Counted from the first letter of the stretch, positions 41,901 through 50,288 are shown. The stretch: DNA of 64,000 nt from Hyphomicrobiaceae bacterium (GCA_016793635.1 JAEUMD010000024.1:1-64000), one strand, 5' to 3'. Numbers and translations are program-made. Notes: generated by a model from the letters alone, not told the origin.

Positions 41901-43853
41901 ATGGACACTCGTGAAGCCCCCGGAGGGCGCGTTACAGACCCGAAGCTGATCGAGCAACTGGAAAGCGCCGCCCTCGGCGAACCCGTTCAGGACGAGCAAT
42001 TGATTCGTCAGCTCGAAGGGCTGGCGCCGATCACTCCCGCCGATCGAGACATGAACGATCAGCAAGAGTTTTTCGCGCGTGCCCGTCGCCAGATCAAAGG
42101 TGAGGAACCGCCGACCGTCGACCCGATGGACCCGAAGACGGGTAGCACACTCGCCGCGCCCAAGCGCATCATCAGCGCGGCGACCGAGGCGGCGAAAGAA
42201 GCCTTCACGGAAGGCGGCGAGCTTGGCATCGATGACGCCGGCAACGTCATCGTGAAAGCGGGCTCTGCATTGGCCGATGCGGTCTTGCGGAGCGTGAACG
42301 CAGTTGTACGCGGCGGCGCTGCGGCAGCCGGGCAGACGGCTCGCGAGGCGGGCGCTTCGCAGGGTATGGCGGCACGCCTGGAACGCGATCTCGTCGGCAT
42401 GACGGAAAGCACCGCGGGTGCCACGCCTGGTGCTGCACTCAAAGTCACGCCGAAGACCGCCACGGGCGCCAGCTCTGCGGCACGTGCGGCCGATGACACT
42501 CAGTCCGCTTTGCGCGCTGCGGAACGCCTGGGCGTGGAAGTTCCAACCGGCGCCGTTGGCAACATCAAGCCGCGTGTTGCCGGTGCTCTCGCGGACACCC
42601 CTGTAGTTGGGGCCTCGCTCGCCAACGCGGCGAAAACGGCAACAGACACACTCGAAGGGACTGTTGCTCGCATCGCCGATGAGCTGGGCGGTGCCACGAT
42701 CGCGAGCGCTGGCGACACTACGAAGGACTCACTCGTAACCTGGGTGCAGGAAGTCTCGAAGAAGCGTGCCGCTGAAATCTTCGCACCCGTTGAAGCGCTC
42801 GTGAAGGACACGCGAGCGCCGCTCACTCGCACGGGCGTTGCGCTTCGTGATCTCACGAAGCAAGCGAAGGCGTCGGGCCTTCCGCCGCCGTCGATCGTCG
42901 ATCAGTTCCAGGACGTGCTCGACGCCGCGCAAGAGGCCGGCGGCATGACGTGGAGTGGAATGCAAAGGCTTCGCACCGAGATTGGCGACCGTCTGAGCGG
43001 CAACATCGTGCCAGAGCCCGGTCTGTCGAAACGCGCGTTGAAGGCCGTCTATGCGGCGCTGAGCGATGATATCGAGTTCCTGACGCGCAAGGCCGGCGGC
43101 CCGGCTGGCGTGGCAGAGTGGAAGAATGCGAACGAGCTGTTCAAGTCGGACGTCGCCACGCGCCGGAGTGCCATCGAGAAGATCGTCGGCAAGAACGGCG
43201 ATGCTTCCGCCGAGACGGTTGCGGAACGCATTCTCACGATGGCCAGCGACAAGCGCGGCGCCGATCTGGAACGGCTTCTCGACGTGCGCTCGACGCTCGA
43301 CAACGCCACATGGGATCAGCTCGCATCGGCGGCGCTGGGGCGCATGGGACAAGGCAAGGATGGTTTCAGTCTTGCGGCGTGGCGGACGGCTTACGCTAAG
43401 TTGAGCGACCCTGGTAAGAAGCTTCTCTTCTCCGATGATCACCGCGCCGCGCTCGACGATATCGACGAGGTTGGCCGCGTCTTCGAGCGCCTGACGAGGC
43501 TCGGGAACCCTTCCGGCACTGGCCGCATGAACGCGGTCATCGGCGGCGCGTCTCTCGCGTCGATCAATCCGCTGTACCTGCTCGGAACCGTGTTGACCGG
43601 CGCCGCTATGTCGAAGCTGCTCGCGCGACCGGCGACCGCAAAGGCGGCTGCCGATTGGAGCAAAGCCTACGCCAACGCCGCGGGCAAGACGATCACCGAA
43701 GACACCTTCAACGCGGTCAAACGTGCGGGCCTCAGGTTGCGCTCTGTGCTCGACGCGGAAGGCATCGAAGTGCTCGCGGTTCATCCTGGGATGGCCGCCG
43801 GTCCGGCGATCAGATCGTTCAACGAAACCCCCGAAAGCGAAGAGCAGGAGTAA
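41901..43853 (+). CDS. Large putative DNA-ejection protein, 650 aa
   Basis: A 650-residue Ala-, Ala-Gly- and Asp-rich protein, mostly helical. A short acidic N-terminus (DPKLIEQLESAAL and DEQLIRQLEGLAP) holds two related 12-residue motifs. Long amphipathic helices fill the middle. A membrane-compatible stretch near the C-terminus (GGASLASINPLYLLGTVLTGAAMSKLLARPATAKAAADW) is typical of podovirus DNA-transfer or ejection proteins that enter the host envelope. Homology is inferred from composition and these motifs, not from an alignment. It is the largest gene of the element. Confidence 0.55.
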   Translation: MDTREAPGGRVTDPKLIEQLESAALGEPVQDEQLIRQLEGLAPITPADRDMNDQQEFFARARRQIKGEEPPTVDPMDPKTGSTLAAPKRIISAATEAAKEAFTEGGELGIDDAGNVIVKAGSALADAVLRSVNAVVRGGAAAAGQTAREAGASQGMAARLERDLVGMTESTAGATPGAALKVTPKTATGASSAARAADDTQSALRAAERLGVEVPTGAVGNIKPRVAGALADTPVVGASLANAAKTATDTLEGTVARIADELGGATIASAGDTTKDSLVTWVQEVSKKRAAEIFAPVEALVKDTRAPLTRTGVALRDLTKQAKASGLPPPSIVDQFQDVLDAAQEAGGMTWSGMQRLRTEIGDRLSGNIVPEPGLSKRALKAVYAALSDDIEFLTRKAGGPAGVAEWKNANELFKSDVATRRSAIEKIVGKNGDASAETVAERILTMASDKRGADLERLLDVRSTLDNATWDQLASAALGRMGQGKDGFSLAAWRTAYAKLSDPGKKLLFSDDHRAALDDIDEVGRVFERLTRLGNPSGTGRMNAVIGGASLASINPLYLLGTVLTGAAMSKLLARPATAKAAADWSKAYANAAGKTITEDTFNAVKRAGLRLRSVLDAEGIEVLAVHPGMAAGPAIRSFNETPESEEQE

Positions 43854-43858
43854 CAGAC

Positions 43859-44164
43859 GTGGCAAAGAGCAAATTCGGCGAGTCCCTGGAAGGCTTGAGC
43901 GGCGATCAGTTCGCTCGCGTGCAAGCCGAGATCATCGCCGAGGCCACCCGCCGCGGCACGTCGGCAACCGATTGGGACCGCGTGGCGCACATGAGCGAGC
44001 ACGAGTTCAGCAACTTCGTGCAGCGCGCATATCAGTCTAACGAAGTCGGCCGTGCAACCCGCGAGCTGGAACGCGCGGCGAAGGCGCACGGCAAGGTGCT
44101 CGCAGATCCGACGCCGGCCGCGACCGAGAAGAAGACCGAGGATGACCATGGCGACTCCGAATAA
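43859..44164 (+). CDS. Unknown small protein of the phage-like operon, GTG start
   Basis: A 101-residue protein (VAKSKFGESLEGLSGDQF) with a GTG start preceded by GGAG at 43847-43850. It is helical and charged, with an acidic C-terminal tail (KKTEDDHGDSE). Its end overlaps the next gene by 17 bases. No family recognised. Confidence 0.6.
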   Translation: MAKSKFGESLEGLSGDQFARVQAEIIAEATRRGTSATDWDRVAHMSEHEFSNFVQRAYQSNEVGRATRELERAAKAHGKVLADPTPAATEKKTEDDHGDSE

Positions 44165-44921
44165 CGAAACCCCGGCTGGCCCGGACATTGCAAGCCCGGC
44201 GGCCCCGCAACAGAGCGCCCCAACAGACGATCTTGATGGGCTGTTGCGGGAGTTCGACTCGGGCTCTGGGAGCGCGAAGGCGCCGCAGGGCGGATCAACC
44301 GCACGTGCGGCGCCTGAGCCGGTATCGCCGGGCAACGCTCTGGAAACGCCGCCGACCTTCGCCGATCGGATCTTGCAGCTCGCGACGGAGCACGATCGCC
44401 GTCTCGCAGAAGCGCTCTCCGGCGTGCGTCACGATGCCGACGAGAGCGCCGCCGAGCGCAGCGACCGTCTCACTCAGTTGGAACAGTTCGCCGCCGGCAT
44501 CGAGCACGAGCGTTTCGTTCAGCGCGAGCGCGCCGACGCCGAGGCGGTGTTTTCCCATGGATCTGAGATCCTGGGAGAAGTCGCGCCGTGGCTACCCGGC
44601 GACTACGCGAAGACTTGGTTGCTCAACGAAGCTCGGACAGACGGCGATCTCGCCGAAGCCTGGGAAAGCCGGTACGAATCACCCGAGCACGCGGCCCGTG
44701 CGCGGCAGGAGATCGGCCGGGCGATGAAGCGCTTCAATGCCCATCTTCGCAGCCTCCCTGACCCCGTGTTGACGAGCCAACGCGAGATCGTCTCCGCGTC
44801 TGTCCGCGGCGCCGCTCTCGATAAGGCCCCGAAACCGGCGCCGCTTCGTTTCGACGGAATGAGCGATTACGACTTCGCCGGCACGATCGAGAAGAAGTTC
44901 GGCTTCAGGCCAAGGGTGTAA
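44148..44921 (+). CDS. Putative assembly/scaffold-like protein
   Basis: A 257-residue protein with a disordered, Pro/Ala/Ser-rich N-terminal 65 residues. A charged coiled-coil-like region follows (TFADRILQLATEHDRRLAEALSG through FVQRERADAEAVF), then WLPGDYAKTWLLNEARTDGDLAEAWESRYESPEHAARARQEIGRAMKRF. The end, MSDYDFAGTIEKKFGF, is a helical tail of the kind seen in capsid-assembly proteins. I cannot confirm this. ATG 44148 follows CGAGG; ATG 44142 is two codons earlier. Confidence 0.5.
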   Translation: MATPNNETPAGPDIASPAAPQQSAPTDDLDGLLREFDSGSGSAKAPQGGSTARAAPEPVSPGNALETPPTFADRILQLATEHDRRLAEALSGVRHDADESAAERSDRLTQLEQFAAGIEHERFVQRERADAEAVFSHGSEILGEVAPWLPGDYAKTWLLNEARTDGDLAEAWESRYESPEHAARARQEIGRAMKRFNAHLRSLPDPVLTSQREIVSASVRGAALDKAPKPAPLRFDGMSDYDFAGTIEKKFGFRPRV

Positions 44922-44930
44922 GGCAACAAG

Positions 44931-45215
44931 ATGAGCATTCGCACGCGATCGGTCACACTCTGCGCTGAGCACTGGACACCGCTCCACACGGGCACATCGG
45001 CCCTCGTGCAGTTCGGCGCCGCTGGCACCATGCTTCTCCGCGTGTGTCCGGCCGGAGATCCGGCGCCGGCCGGATCGGGGCGCTCAGGGTCACTCGTAAT
45101 CGTTGGTCACGAGGGCAACGGCATGGCTCCGATTATCCAGATCGCACTGCACCCTGGCGACACGGCGTATGGTCGCCTCGTTTCCGGCGAAGGGTCTGTG
45201 ACGATCTGCGGATGA
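44931..45215 (+). CDS. Small beta-rich protein, possibly a decoration protein
   Basis: A 94-residue protein with alternating hydrophobic stretches and Gly/Pro turns (GTSALVQFGAAGTMLLRVCPAGD, GSLVIVGHEGN, IIQIALHPGDTAYGRLVSGEGSVTICG). These suggest a compact beta fold such as head-decoration or fibre-type proteins. It has no assigned family. It closes the operon; a GTTGA/TCAAC hairpin with an A-rich loop follows immediately after the stop (45216-45232). Confidence 0.45.
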   Translation: MSIRTRSVTLCAEHWTPLHTGTSALVQFGAAGTMLLRVCPAGDPAPAGSGRSGSLVIVGHEGNGMAPIIQIALHPGDTAYGRLVSGEGSVTICG

Positions 45216-45361
45216 GTTGACGAAAAATCAACGCCGCGTTGAGTTTCAAGAAACGCTCGTAAAAACAATAGCTTCTTGCGTTTTGTCGATACCATTTCTC
45301 AACAAATCAGAGTAAACAATAAGCATGTTCTGAAACCCGACCGAGAAATGGAGCCACGACA

Positions 45362-45601
45362 ATGAACCTCGAATTCGCTTTCGCCCCGAACCCGCGGGAT
45401 TGGTCTTTCGGGTACTGCACCGCTTTCGCCGATCTCGGCATGGCGTCGCTGGTCATCGGCCCGTTGCACGTGCAATTCGGCTGTGACGTCGACCGGGCCG
45501 AAGAGCTGGCGCCTGCACTGAGATCCCCGCGGACGGCGCTGCGGGCGTGGATGGCAGAGCGCTGGGCGCCGTCCGGCCGCGGAGCCCAGGAAATGTCCTA
45601 G
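45362..45601 (+). CDS. Unknown small protein upstream of parA
   Basis: A 79-residue protein (MNLEFAFAPNPRDWSFGYCTAFADLG) with a GGAG site before its ATG. The sequence is not repetitive and has the codon bias of the element. I recognise no family. Its end runs into the first CTAG motif. The AT-rich 45216-45361 before it may hold its promoter. Confidence 0.5.
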   Translation: MNLEFAFAPNPRDWSFGYCTAFADLGMASLVIGPLHVQFGCDVDRAEELAPALRSPRTALRAWMAERWAPSGRGAQEMS

Positions 45602-45685
45602 GATATAATCCTAGTATTTACTGTCTCAAAACTACAAATCGATATAGGATTGATCCCTAGGACTAGCACCTAGGGATTTTTCCTA
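45596..45685. promoter_or_regulatory. CTAG-motif cluster 1: parA operator/centromere candidate
   Basis: Within 90 bases directly before and over the parA start are CTAG cores at 45598, 45611, 45657, 45663 and 45670, mostly in TCCTAGGA or CCTAGGGA palindromes, plus half-sites ATAGGAT (45644-45650) and TCCTA (45681-45685). CTAG is rare in bacterial DNA, so the cluster is not chance. It is a likely binding site for the ribbon-helix-helix partner encoded after parA, acting as operator and perhaps as parS. Confidence 0.7.
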
Positions 45686-46374
45686 TGAAAACGCCGATGC
45701 CGGATCGCCAGTGCCGTGTCATCGCATTAGCCAGCGCCAAGGGCGGCACGGGCAAGACGACGTTGACCGCTTGCCTCGCCGTCGAAGCCGCCAAGTCGGG
45801 GCGCGTGGTCATGATCGACGCCGACCCGCAACAGTCGCTCACGCTCTGGCACCGCGCCCGCTTGGCCAACGATGACGAGGGCGAGAACCCCGGCTTGATG
45901 CGCGCTGGAACAGAGCCGCTGGCCGAGAAAGTCGAGCTTCTGCGGAAGGCAGGCGCCGATTGGGTGTTAATCGATCTGCCGCCCGGAGACGTTGACTTGC
46001 TCGAAGCCGGGATTGCGGCGGCGGATTATATCGTCATCCCGATCCGCGCCAGCAGTCTCGACGTCCAGGCGATCGGCCCCACCACCGATCTCTGCAGCGA
46101 CTACGTGCGACCGTTCGGGATCGTCACCAACGCCGTGGAGCCGAGCTGGAAGATCAGCTCAACAGTCGCCCCGTTCTGCAAGGCGGCGGCTCTTCATCTG
46201 TTGAAGGCGACGGTCACTCAACGCCAAGCCTACACGGGCGCAATGGTGGCCGGCGCCACCGGCCCCGAATATCACGATGCCCGACAAGCGAAAGTCTGTG
46301 CGACCGAGATCAAAGTCCTATGGGATGAGATCCGCGCCGAAGTCCTAGCATTGTGTCCTAGCAATAATTCCTAG
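45685..46374 (+). CDS. parA: ParA-family partition ATPase
   Basis: A 229-residue ParA of the small (type Ib-like) class. It has the deviant Walker A KGGTGKTTL near residues 20-28, switch DADPQQS, VLIDLPPGDVD (Walker B) and IPIRASSLD. It lacks the N-terminal helix-turn-helix of type Ia ParA, so regulation should come from the small downstream DNA-binding protein. It would move or segregate the extrachromosomal form of the element, implying that the element exists as a plasmid at times. Confidence 0.88.
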   Translation: MKTPMPDRQCRVIALASAKGGTGKTTLTACLAVEAAKSGRVVMIDADPQQSLTLWHRARLANDDEGENPGLMRAGTEPLAEKVELLRKAGADWVLIDLPPGDVDLLEAGIAAADYIVIPIRASSLDVQAIGPTTDLCSDYVRPFGIVTNAVEPSWKISSTVAPFCKAAALHLLKATVTQRQAYTGAMVAGATGPEYHDARQAKVCATEIKVLWDEIRAEVLALCPSNNS

Positions 46375-46493
46375 GAAGTATCGAGCCATGAAAGTGAAGA
46401 CGCCTCAACAGGATGATCTGACCCAACTGCTGAACCTAGGATTTAGTCCTAGGGCTTCGCTGGGCAACACTACCAAGGACCGGAAGGCTCTAG
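46343..46493. promoter_or_regulatory. CTAG-motif cluster 2: end of parA and start of its partner gene
   Basis: CTAG cores occur at 46345, 46358, 46371 (within TTCCTAGGAA spanning the parA stop), 46436, 46449 and 46490. The motifs continue into the first 110 bases of the ribbon-helix-helix gene and so are embedded in coding sequence. Together with cluster 1 they flank parA on both sides. Confidence 0.6.
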
Positions 46494-46699
46494 CCGGTAG
46501 CCGTGCGATCCCTGCCGGGGACAAGCGCCGGAAGCCCGCCGAGCAACGCCGCGACGTTCAGATCAACTTCAATGGCACCGCGGACCTTCGCGACCTGATC
46601 GCCGACTTGGCACAGCAACACAAGTGCAGCCGAGCCGAGCTGATCGATCGCGCCGTGCGGGCGTTCGCCGGGAAAGGCCAGGGGAAGCGCCAACCATGA
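46388..46699 (+). CDS. Ribbon-helix-helix DNA-binding protein, putative ParB-type partner
   Basis: A 103-residue protein with a flexible basic N-terminus of about 55 residues. Next is a ribbon-helix-helix domain: the strand RRDVQINFNG, then TADLRDLIADLAQQHKCSRAELIDRAVRAFA. The architecture (basic arm plus RHH) is that of ParG/omega-type centromere-binding proteins encoded after small ParA ATPases. It probably binds the CTAG sites and represses the operon. Its stop overlaps the next start (ATGA). Confidence 0.78.
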   Translation: MKVKTPQQDDLTQLLNLGFSPRASLGNTTKDRKALAGSRAIPAGDKRRKPAEQRRDVQINFNGTADLRDLIADLAQQHKCSRAELIDRAVRAFAGKGQGKRQP

Positions 46700-47853
46700 T
46701 CCGAACCCTTTTGCTCGCCTTCGGTCTGATCGGCGGTGCCGTTGTCGTGGCGCTGGTCGCCCGGCACGGCTTCCTGACCGCAGACACCCCCCTGGACGGC
46801 TATGCGCTTGCGGCGCTGTTGTCGCTCATAGCGATCGGCGGGCTCGTTGGACACGCCGTCGCGGCGCATCTGTGGCCGGTCAGCCGGGGAGCTGCGGCGG
46901 GCGTATTCCTGCTTGCCACGGCCGCTCTGTTGCTGAACCTCTCGACGTCGTTCGAAGCGATCATCGGGCGGGCGGCAACCGGCGAAGCCGAGCGTTCGCA
47001 GCGGATCAAAGACCGGGCCGCCGCGGAACGCGAGCTGGCCACGCTCTCGGCTGAGCTGTCCGGTTTGCGGGATCATGTGCCCGTGTCCGCCGACGCTGCG
47101 AAGGCGGCTCGTGACCGGGCGACGGCGGCGGCCGAACAGCGCGAAGCCGAGTGCGCCAAGCGTGGCAACAGGTGCCGCGACCGGGAAGCCGACGAACGGG
47201 CAGCGCTCGAAACGCTGGCGACGATCGAGCGCGACCGCGCATTCTCGATCCGCCGGGCCGATCTGGAAAGCCGCACGGCGAAGCTCAGAACGTCGCTGGC
47301 CGAGATCCCGGCGACCGGGCACCCCAACGTCATGGCAGCCGGCATCGCCCGTCTGTTCCGTCTCCCTGAAGCCGATGCGCTGAGCGCCGCGACGTGGCAC
47401 AAGCTGGCCATCGCCGGTTTGGTCGAGCTGCTGATCGCAGCAGCGTTCTTCGCAGCCGAGGTTTCGCGGAATGGGAGTGCAACCAACCGGCCCGAACAGA
47501 CGCTCGATCGGCCGGAGTTCACGCAAAATCATTCCCCGGCCCTAACCCCGGCGCCGATCGTCGAGCCGGCGCCCGTGAAAGAGATCGACCCTAAGCCGGT
47601 GATCGCGTTCCTCGCCGATCGCGTCGAAGCGCGCCGGGGCAGCCGTGTCAGTCTCGCCGACCTTTACCGGGCGTATGTGGCGAGCGAGGCGGACAGGGCG
47701 CTCGGAGCTGCCGAGTTCGCAGCGGCGCTGCGGACGATCTGTGACCATGCCAATTGGGACTTCGAGGCGGGCGACGGGGATATGATCTTCCTCGCCGGAC
47801 GGCGGTTGCGTCCTACCCGTCCCGCCTTAGAGCATGTGAGACGCGCCAGCTAG
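46696..47853 (+). CDS. Membrane protein with coiled coil and C-terminal winged-helix-like domain
   Basis: A 385-residue protein. Three hydrophobic helices lie near residues 2-22, 38-58 and 65-85. A long Ala/Arg/Glu coiled coil follows at about 95-190, including a CAKRGNRC pair. A fourth helix is at about 262-282 (LAIAGLVELLIAAAFFAAEV). A C-terminal domain of about 80 residues (VSLADLYRAYVASEADRALGAAEFAAALRTIC) resembles the winged helix at the end of D5-type replication proteins. Translational coupling to the partition genes suggests a membrane tether for the element's replication or segregation. That is inference. Confidence 0.6.
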   Translation: MIRTLLLAFGLIGGAVVVALVARHGFLTADTPLDGYALAALLSLIAIGGLVGHAVAAHLWPVSRGAAAGVFLLATAALLLNLSTSFEAIIGRAATGEAERSQRIKDRAAAERELATLSAELSGLRDHVPVSADAAKAARDRATAAAEQREAECAKRGNRCRDREADERAALETLATIERDRAFSIRRADLESRTAKLRTSLAEIPATGHPNVMAAGIARLFRLPEADALSAATWHKLAIAGLVELLIAAAFFAAEVSRNGSATNRPEQTLDRPEFTQNHSPALTPAPIVEPAPVKEIDPKPVIAFLADRVEARRGSRVSLADLYRAYVASEADRALGAAEFAAALRTICDHANWDFEAGDGDMIFLAGRRLRPTRPALEHVRRAS

Positions 47854-47866
47854 AGGGAGAAGGGCC

Positions 47867-47941
47867 ATGCACGAAGACGACGAAGACGCAATCATCGCAC
47901 TGGACGGGGGCTTTCCGGGGGACGATGAAGCTGCCGAGTGA
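47867..47941 (+). CDS. Possible 24-residue acidic protein at the end of the element
   Basis: A short frame (MHEDDEDAIIALDGGFPGDD, 24 residues) preceded by GAGGGAGAAGG, an almost perfect ribosome binding site, 13 bases after the previous stop. It is strongly acidic, as are several phage anti-host or DNA-mimic peptides. It may be a real small gene but could be chance. Confidence 0.4.
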   Translation: MHEDDEDAIIALDGGFPGDDEAAE

Positions 47942-48040
47942 CGCCGCCGAGTGAATCACCTAACCTGCCACGAGGCGCCCCGCGGCTGGTTTTACCCCAA
48001 GTGGCGCTCAGGGTAAGAAATCCAGGGTCTATGGTTCGGA

Positions 48041-48103
48041 TAAGTCGTTGATTTTGTGGTGCCGCTTGCGTGACTCGAACACGCGACCCCATCATTACGA
48101 ATG
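48041..48103. repeat. Right attachment site (overlaps tRNA-Thr)
   Basis: The second copy of the 63-bp repeat, identical to 33109-33171. It covers the 3' half of the intact tRNA-Thr gene and 16 bases beyond its 3' end. The tRNA is intact at this junction, so insertion does not destroy it. Confidence 0.95.
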
Positions 48104-48132
48104 ATGTGCTCTACCGGCTGAGCTAAAGCGGC
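48057..48132 (-). tRNA. tRNA-Thr (anticodon CGT)
   Basis: A 76-nt cloverleaf. The acceptor stem GCCGCTT pairs with AAGCGGC, and CCA is encoded. The D-arm has GCTC-AGCCGGTAG-AGC, and the anticodon stem CATCA/TGATG holds the loop TTCGTAA with anticodon CGT. The T-arm is CGTGT-TCGAGTC-ACG. It reads ACG codons for threonine. The gene is the integration site of the element, which lies on its 3' side. Confidence 0.96.
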
Positions 48133-48238
48133 TTATCGACGGAACGTCGAGGCGGACCAGATAGCCTGCTCGCGCCCCGATTGCAAGGTCTTATGCGGCC
48201 CGTTCGCGCCGGGCCGGAGTAGCCAGGAACACAGGCGT

Positions 48239-48260
48239 CCGAAGGCTTGGAAGCCTTCGG
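48239..48260 (-). terminator. Hairpin downstream of hemY
   Basis: CCGAAGGC and GCCTTCGG form an 8-bp stem around a TTGGAA loop, about 60 bases past the hemY stop on the minus strand. No T-run follows, so it may be a processed or rho-assisted end of the heme operon transcript. Confidence 0.45.
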
Positions 48261-48320
48261 CCATTCGCCGTCGGCAATGCAGGCGGCCTGGCTACACGGG
48301 CACGGCCAGGGGCGCGCCCG

Positions 48321-50276
48321 TCAGAGCTGCGTGCCGTAGCGCGGTCGCATCGTCGGCAAGTCCTCCACGTCGCCGCTGTCCGGACCCGGATCATCGGGCG
48401 CGCGCGGCGAAATGAAGATCTTCGGCTCGACAATAGGCTTTGTTGCCGGCGTCCGTTTGCCAACCGCCGGCTCGGCGGGCTGGGCCGCCGCGGCGCGCTT
48501 GGGTTCGGCCGGCACCGCGGAAGCGGGCTCAGTGCGTGTTGCCGTCACAGCGTGCGTGGCGGTTCGCGTCGCATTCACTTCTGGCTGGGCTGGCGCTGGG
48601 GCAGGGGCTGCTATCTGGTCCGCCGGCGCGGCCACCACGGCCGCCGGCGGGGTGGGCGACGCGGCAGGCGCCACGACCGATACGGGAGCCGTAGCGGTGG
48701 CCTGCGTGTCGGCTGTCGTCTGCGCCGGAGCGGATGTTGGCACGGGTGCGGCGCGCGCGGCGGATGGCTCCGCCGCAGCGACGGGAGCAGCCGTCGCGTC
48801 GATAACGGTATTGGCGGATGCCGGTTTTGCCGCGCTGGTCGGCGCAGGTGCCACCTTGTCGACGGTGGCGGTCACGTCTTTCGCCCGTTCCGCTGCATCG
48901 TCGGCCATCGGTGCCGGGCGTGCATCGCGCGGGGCGCCGAGCGTCGCGTACTTCTCGATCTGCTGGGCGATCAGCTCGCCTTCTGCCGAGGACAGCGTCT
49001 CCACTGGCACCTTCCACTCGAACGCATCGAGCTGTCCGGTGACGGGCGACGCCGGGGCCCAGCTTTCGCAGACGACACCGTCCGCAATCCACGCGGGATC
49101 ACGCGGGGCGTTGACGGCACGGGCCAGCCACTCGCGCACACGGCCTTTATCGCCGTGCTGTTCGGCCTCGATGCGCGCCATCAGCGTGGCGACGCGCTGT
49201 GTCAGGCGGCCGTCGAGCAGCGGTTCGAGGGCATATCGCGCGGCATCATAGTCACGCGCGTCGATAGCGGTGCGGGCGACGGCGATCGGGCTCTCGATGG
49301 AGTTCGACGTCAGCGCTGCGAGCTGGCGTACGCGCTCGAGACGGTCACGCGGGCTGTCGCCGACGCGGGCGTAGGCATAGGCCTGAGCAAGGTCGGGATG
49401 CGGCGACTTGAGCCACGTCTTCTGAATGATCTTCGCGGCCTTGGAGGTGTTGCCCCGTGCGGCGAGCAGGCGGGCGGCGATGGCGGCGGCCGGTACCAGG
49501 CCGGGCGCGAGGCCGTGGGCCTCGATGGCGAGCGTCATCGCCTTTTCTGATTCCGAATCCTCGAGGGCCTGGGCCTGCGCCGTCAGCAATACGGCACGGC
49601 GGCGGTCGGCGACCTGCTTCTCGACATGCCCGTGCTTCTTCGCCGAGGCGAGTGAAGTGAGCGCACCCGGCCAGTCACCCTGCTTGCACTGGAGATCGAA
49701 CAGCGCTTCCGCCGACCACGCGAGCTGCGGGTTGAGCGCCAAAGCGCGCTCGGCAAACTGGCGCGCCGCTTCCGTTTCGCCTTCGCGCTGCGCCTCGAGA
49801 AACAGGCCGCGCAGGCCGAGCTGCTCGGTGTCGGGCTGTGCGAGCATCGATTCGAAAATGCGCCGCGACGTCGCCTTGTCGCCCGTGAGTTGGGCCGCCT
49901 GAGCTCGCAGCAGATGTGTCAACGGCTCGTTCGGCAGTGTCTTGCGCGCCTGGACCGCGTAGCGCATGGCGTTGGCCTTGTCGCCGGCGCCGATGGCGAT
50001 CATGCCCGATGACAGCGCATCGAGGCCCCGCTTCTGTCGGCGGCGGAAGAAGTAGCGGCCGAGCACCGCCGGCCCGATCCAGACCGAGCGGATCAGCGAC
50101 CAGATGAACATGGCGATGCCGAGCAGCAACGTGAACGCGACGACAGCGTGGAACACGCTGATCTCGCCCTCGTAGCCTTCCCAGTTGAACACGATCTGGC
50201 CGGGCCGGTCGGCGAGCCACGAGAGTCCAGTGGCGAGAGCGACGACGCCGAGCAGAAAAAGAACGAGACGCAACAT
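48321..50276 (-). CDS. hemY: HemY-family protein with long Ala/Pro-rich tail
   Basis: A 651-residue membrane protein. Two helices at the N-terminus (about 1-18 and 42-65) are followed by the HemY N-terminal domain (VLGRYFFRRRQKRGLDALSSGMIAIGAGD) and TPR-like helical repeats (MRYAVQARKTLPNEPLTHLLRAQAAQLTGD and similar) to about 430. From about 460 on it is low-complexity and rich in Ala, Pro, Thr and Val, probably disordered. The alphaproteobacterial gene lies in the heme cluster and is called HemY by position and domain; it is not the protoporphyrinogen oxidase of the same name, and its role is unclear. It is the last gene of the mic60-hemD-hemC cluster. Confidence 0.85.
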   Translation of the reverse strand: MLRLVLFLLGVVALATGLSWLADRPGQIVFNWEGYEGEISVFHAVVAFTLLLGIAMFIWSLIRSVWIGPAVLGRYFFRRRQKRGLDALSSGMIAIGAGDKANAMRYAVQARKTLPNEPLTHLLRAQAAQLTGDKATSRRIFESMLAQPDTEQLGLRGLFLEAQREGETEAARQFAERALALNPQLAWSAEALFDLQCKQGDWPGALTSLASAKKHGHVEKQVADRRRAVLLTAQAQALEDSESEKAMTLAIEAHGLAPGLVPAAAIAARLLAARGNTSKAAKIIQKTWLKSPHPDLAQAYAYARVGDSPRDRLERVRQLAALTSNSIESPIAVARTAIDARDYDAARYALEPLLDGRLTQRVATLMARIEAEQHGDKGRVREWLARAVNAPRDPAWIADGVVCESWAPASPVTGQLDAFEWKVPVETLSSAEGELIAQQIEKYATLGAPRDARPAPMADDAAERAKDVTATVDKVAPAPTSAAKPASANTVIDATAAPVAAAEPSAARAAPVPTSAPAQTTADTQATATAPVSVVAPAASPTPPAAVVAAPADQIAAPAPAPAQPEVNATRTATHAVTATRTEPASAVPAEPKRAAAAQPAEPAVGKRTPATKPIVEPKIFISPRAPDDPGPDSGDVEDLPTMRPRYGTQL

Positions 50277-50288
50277 GCCGAGGCTCCC

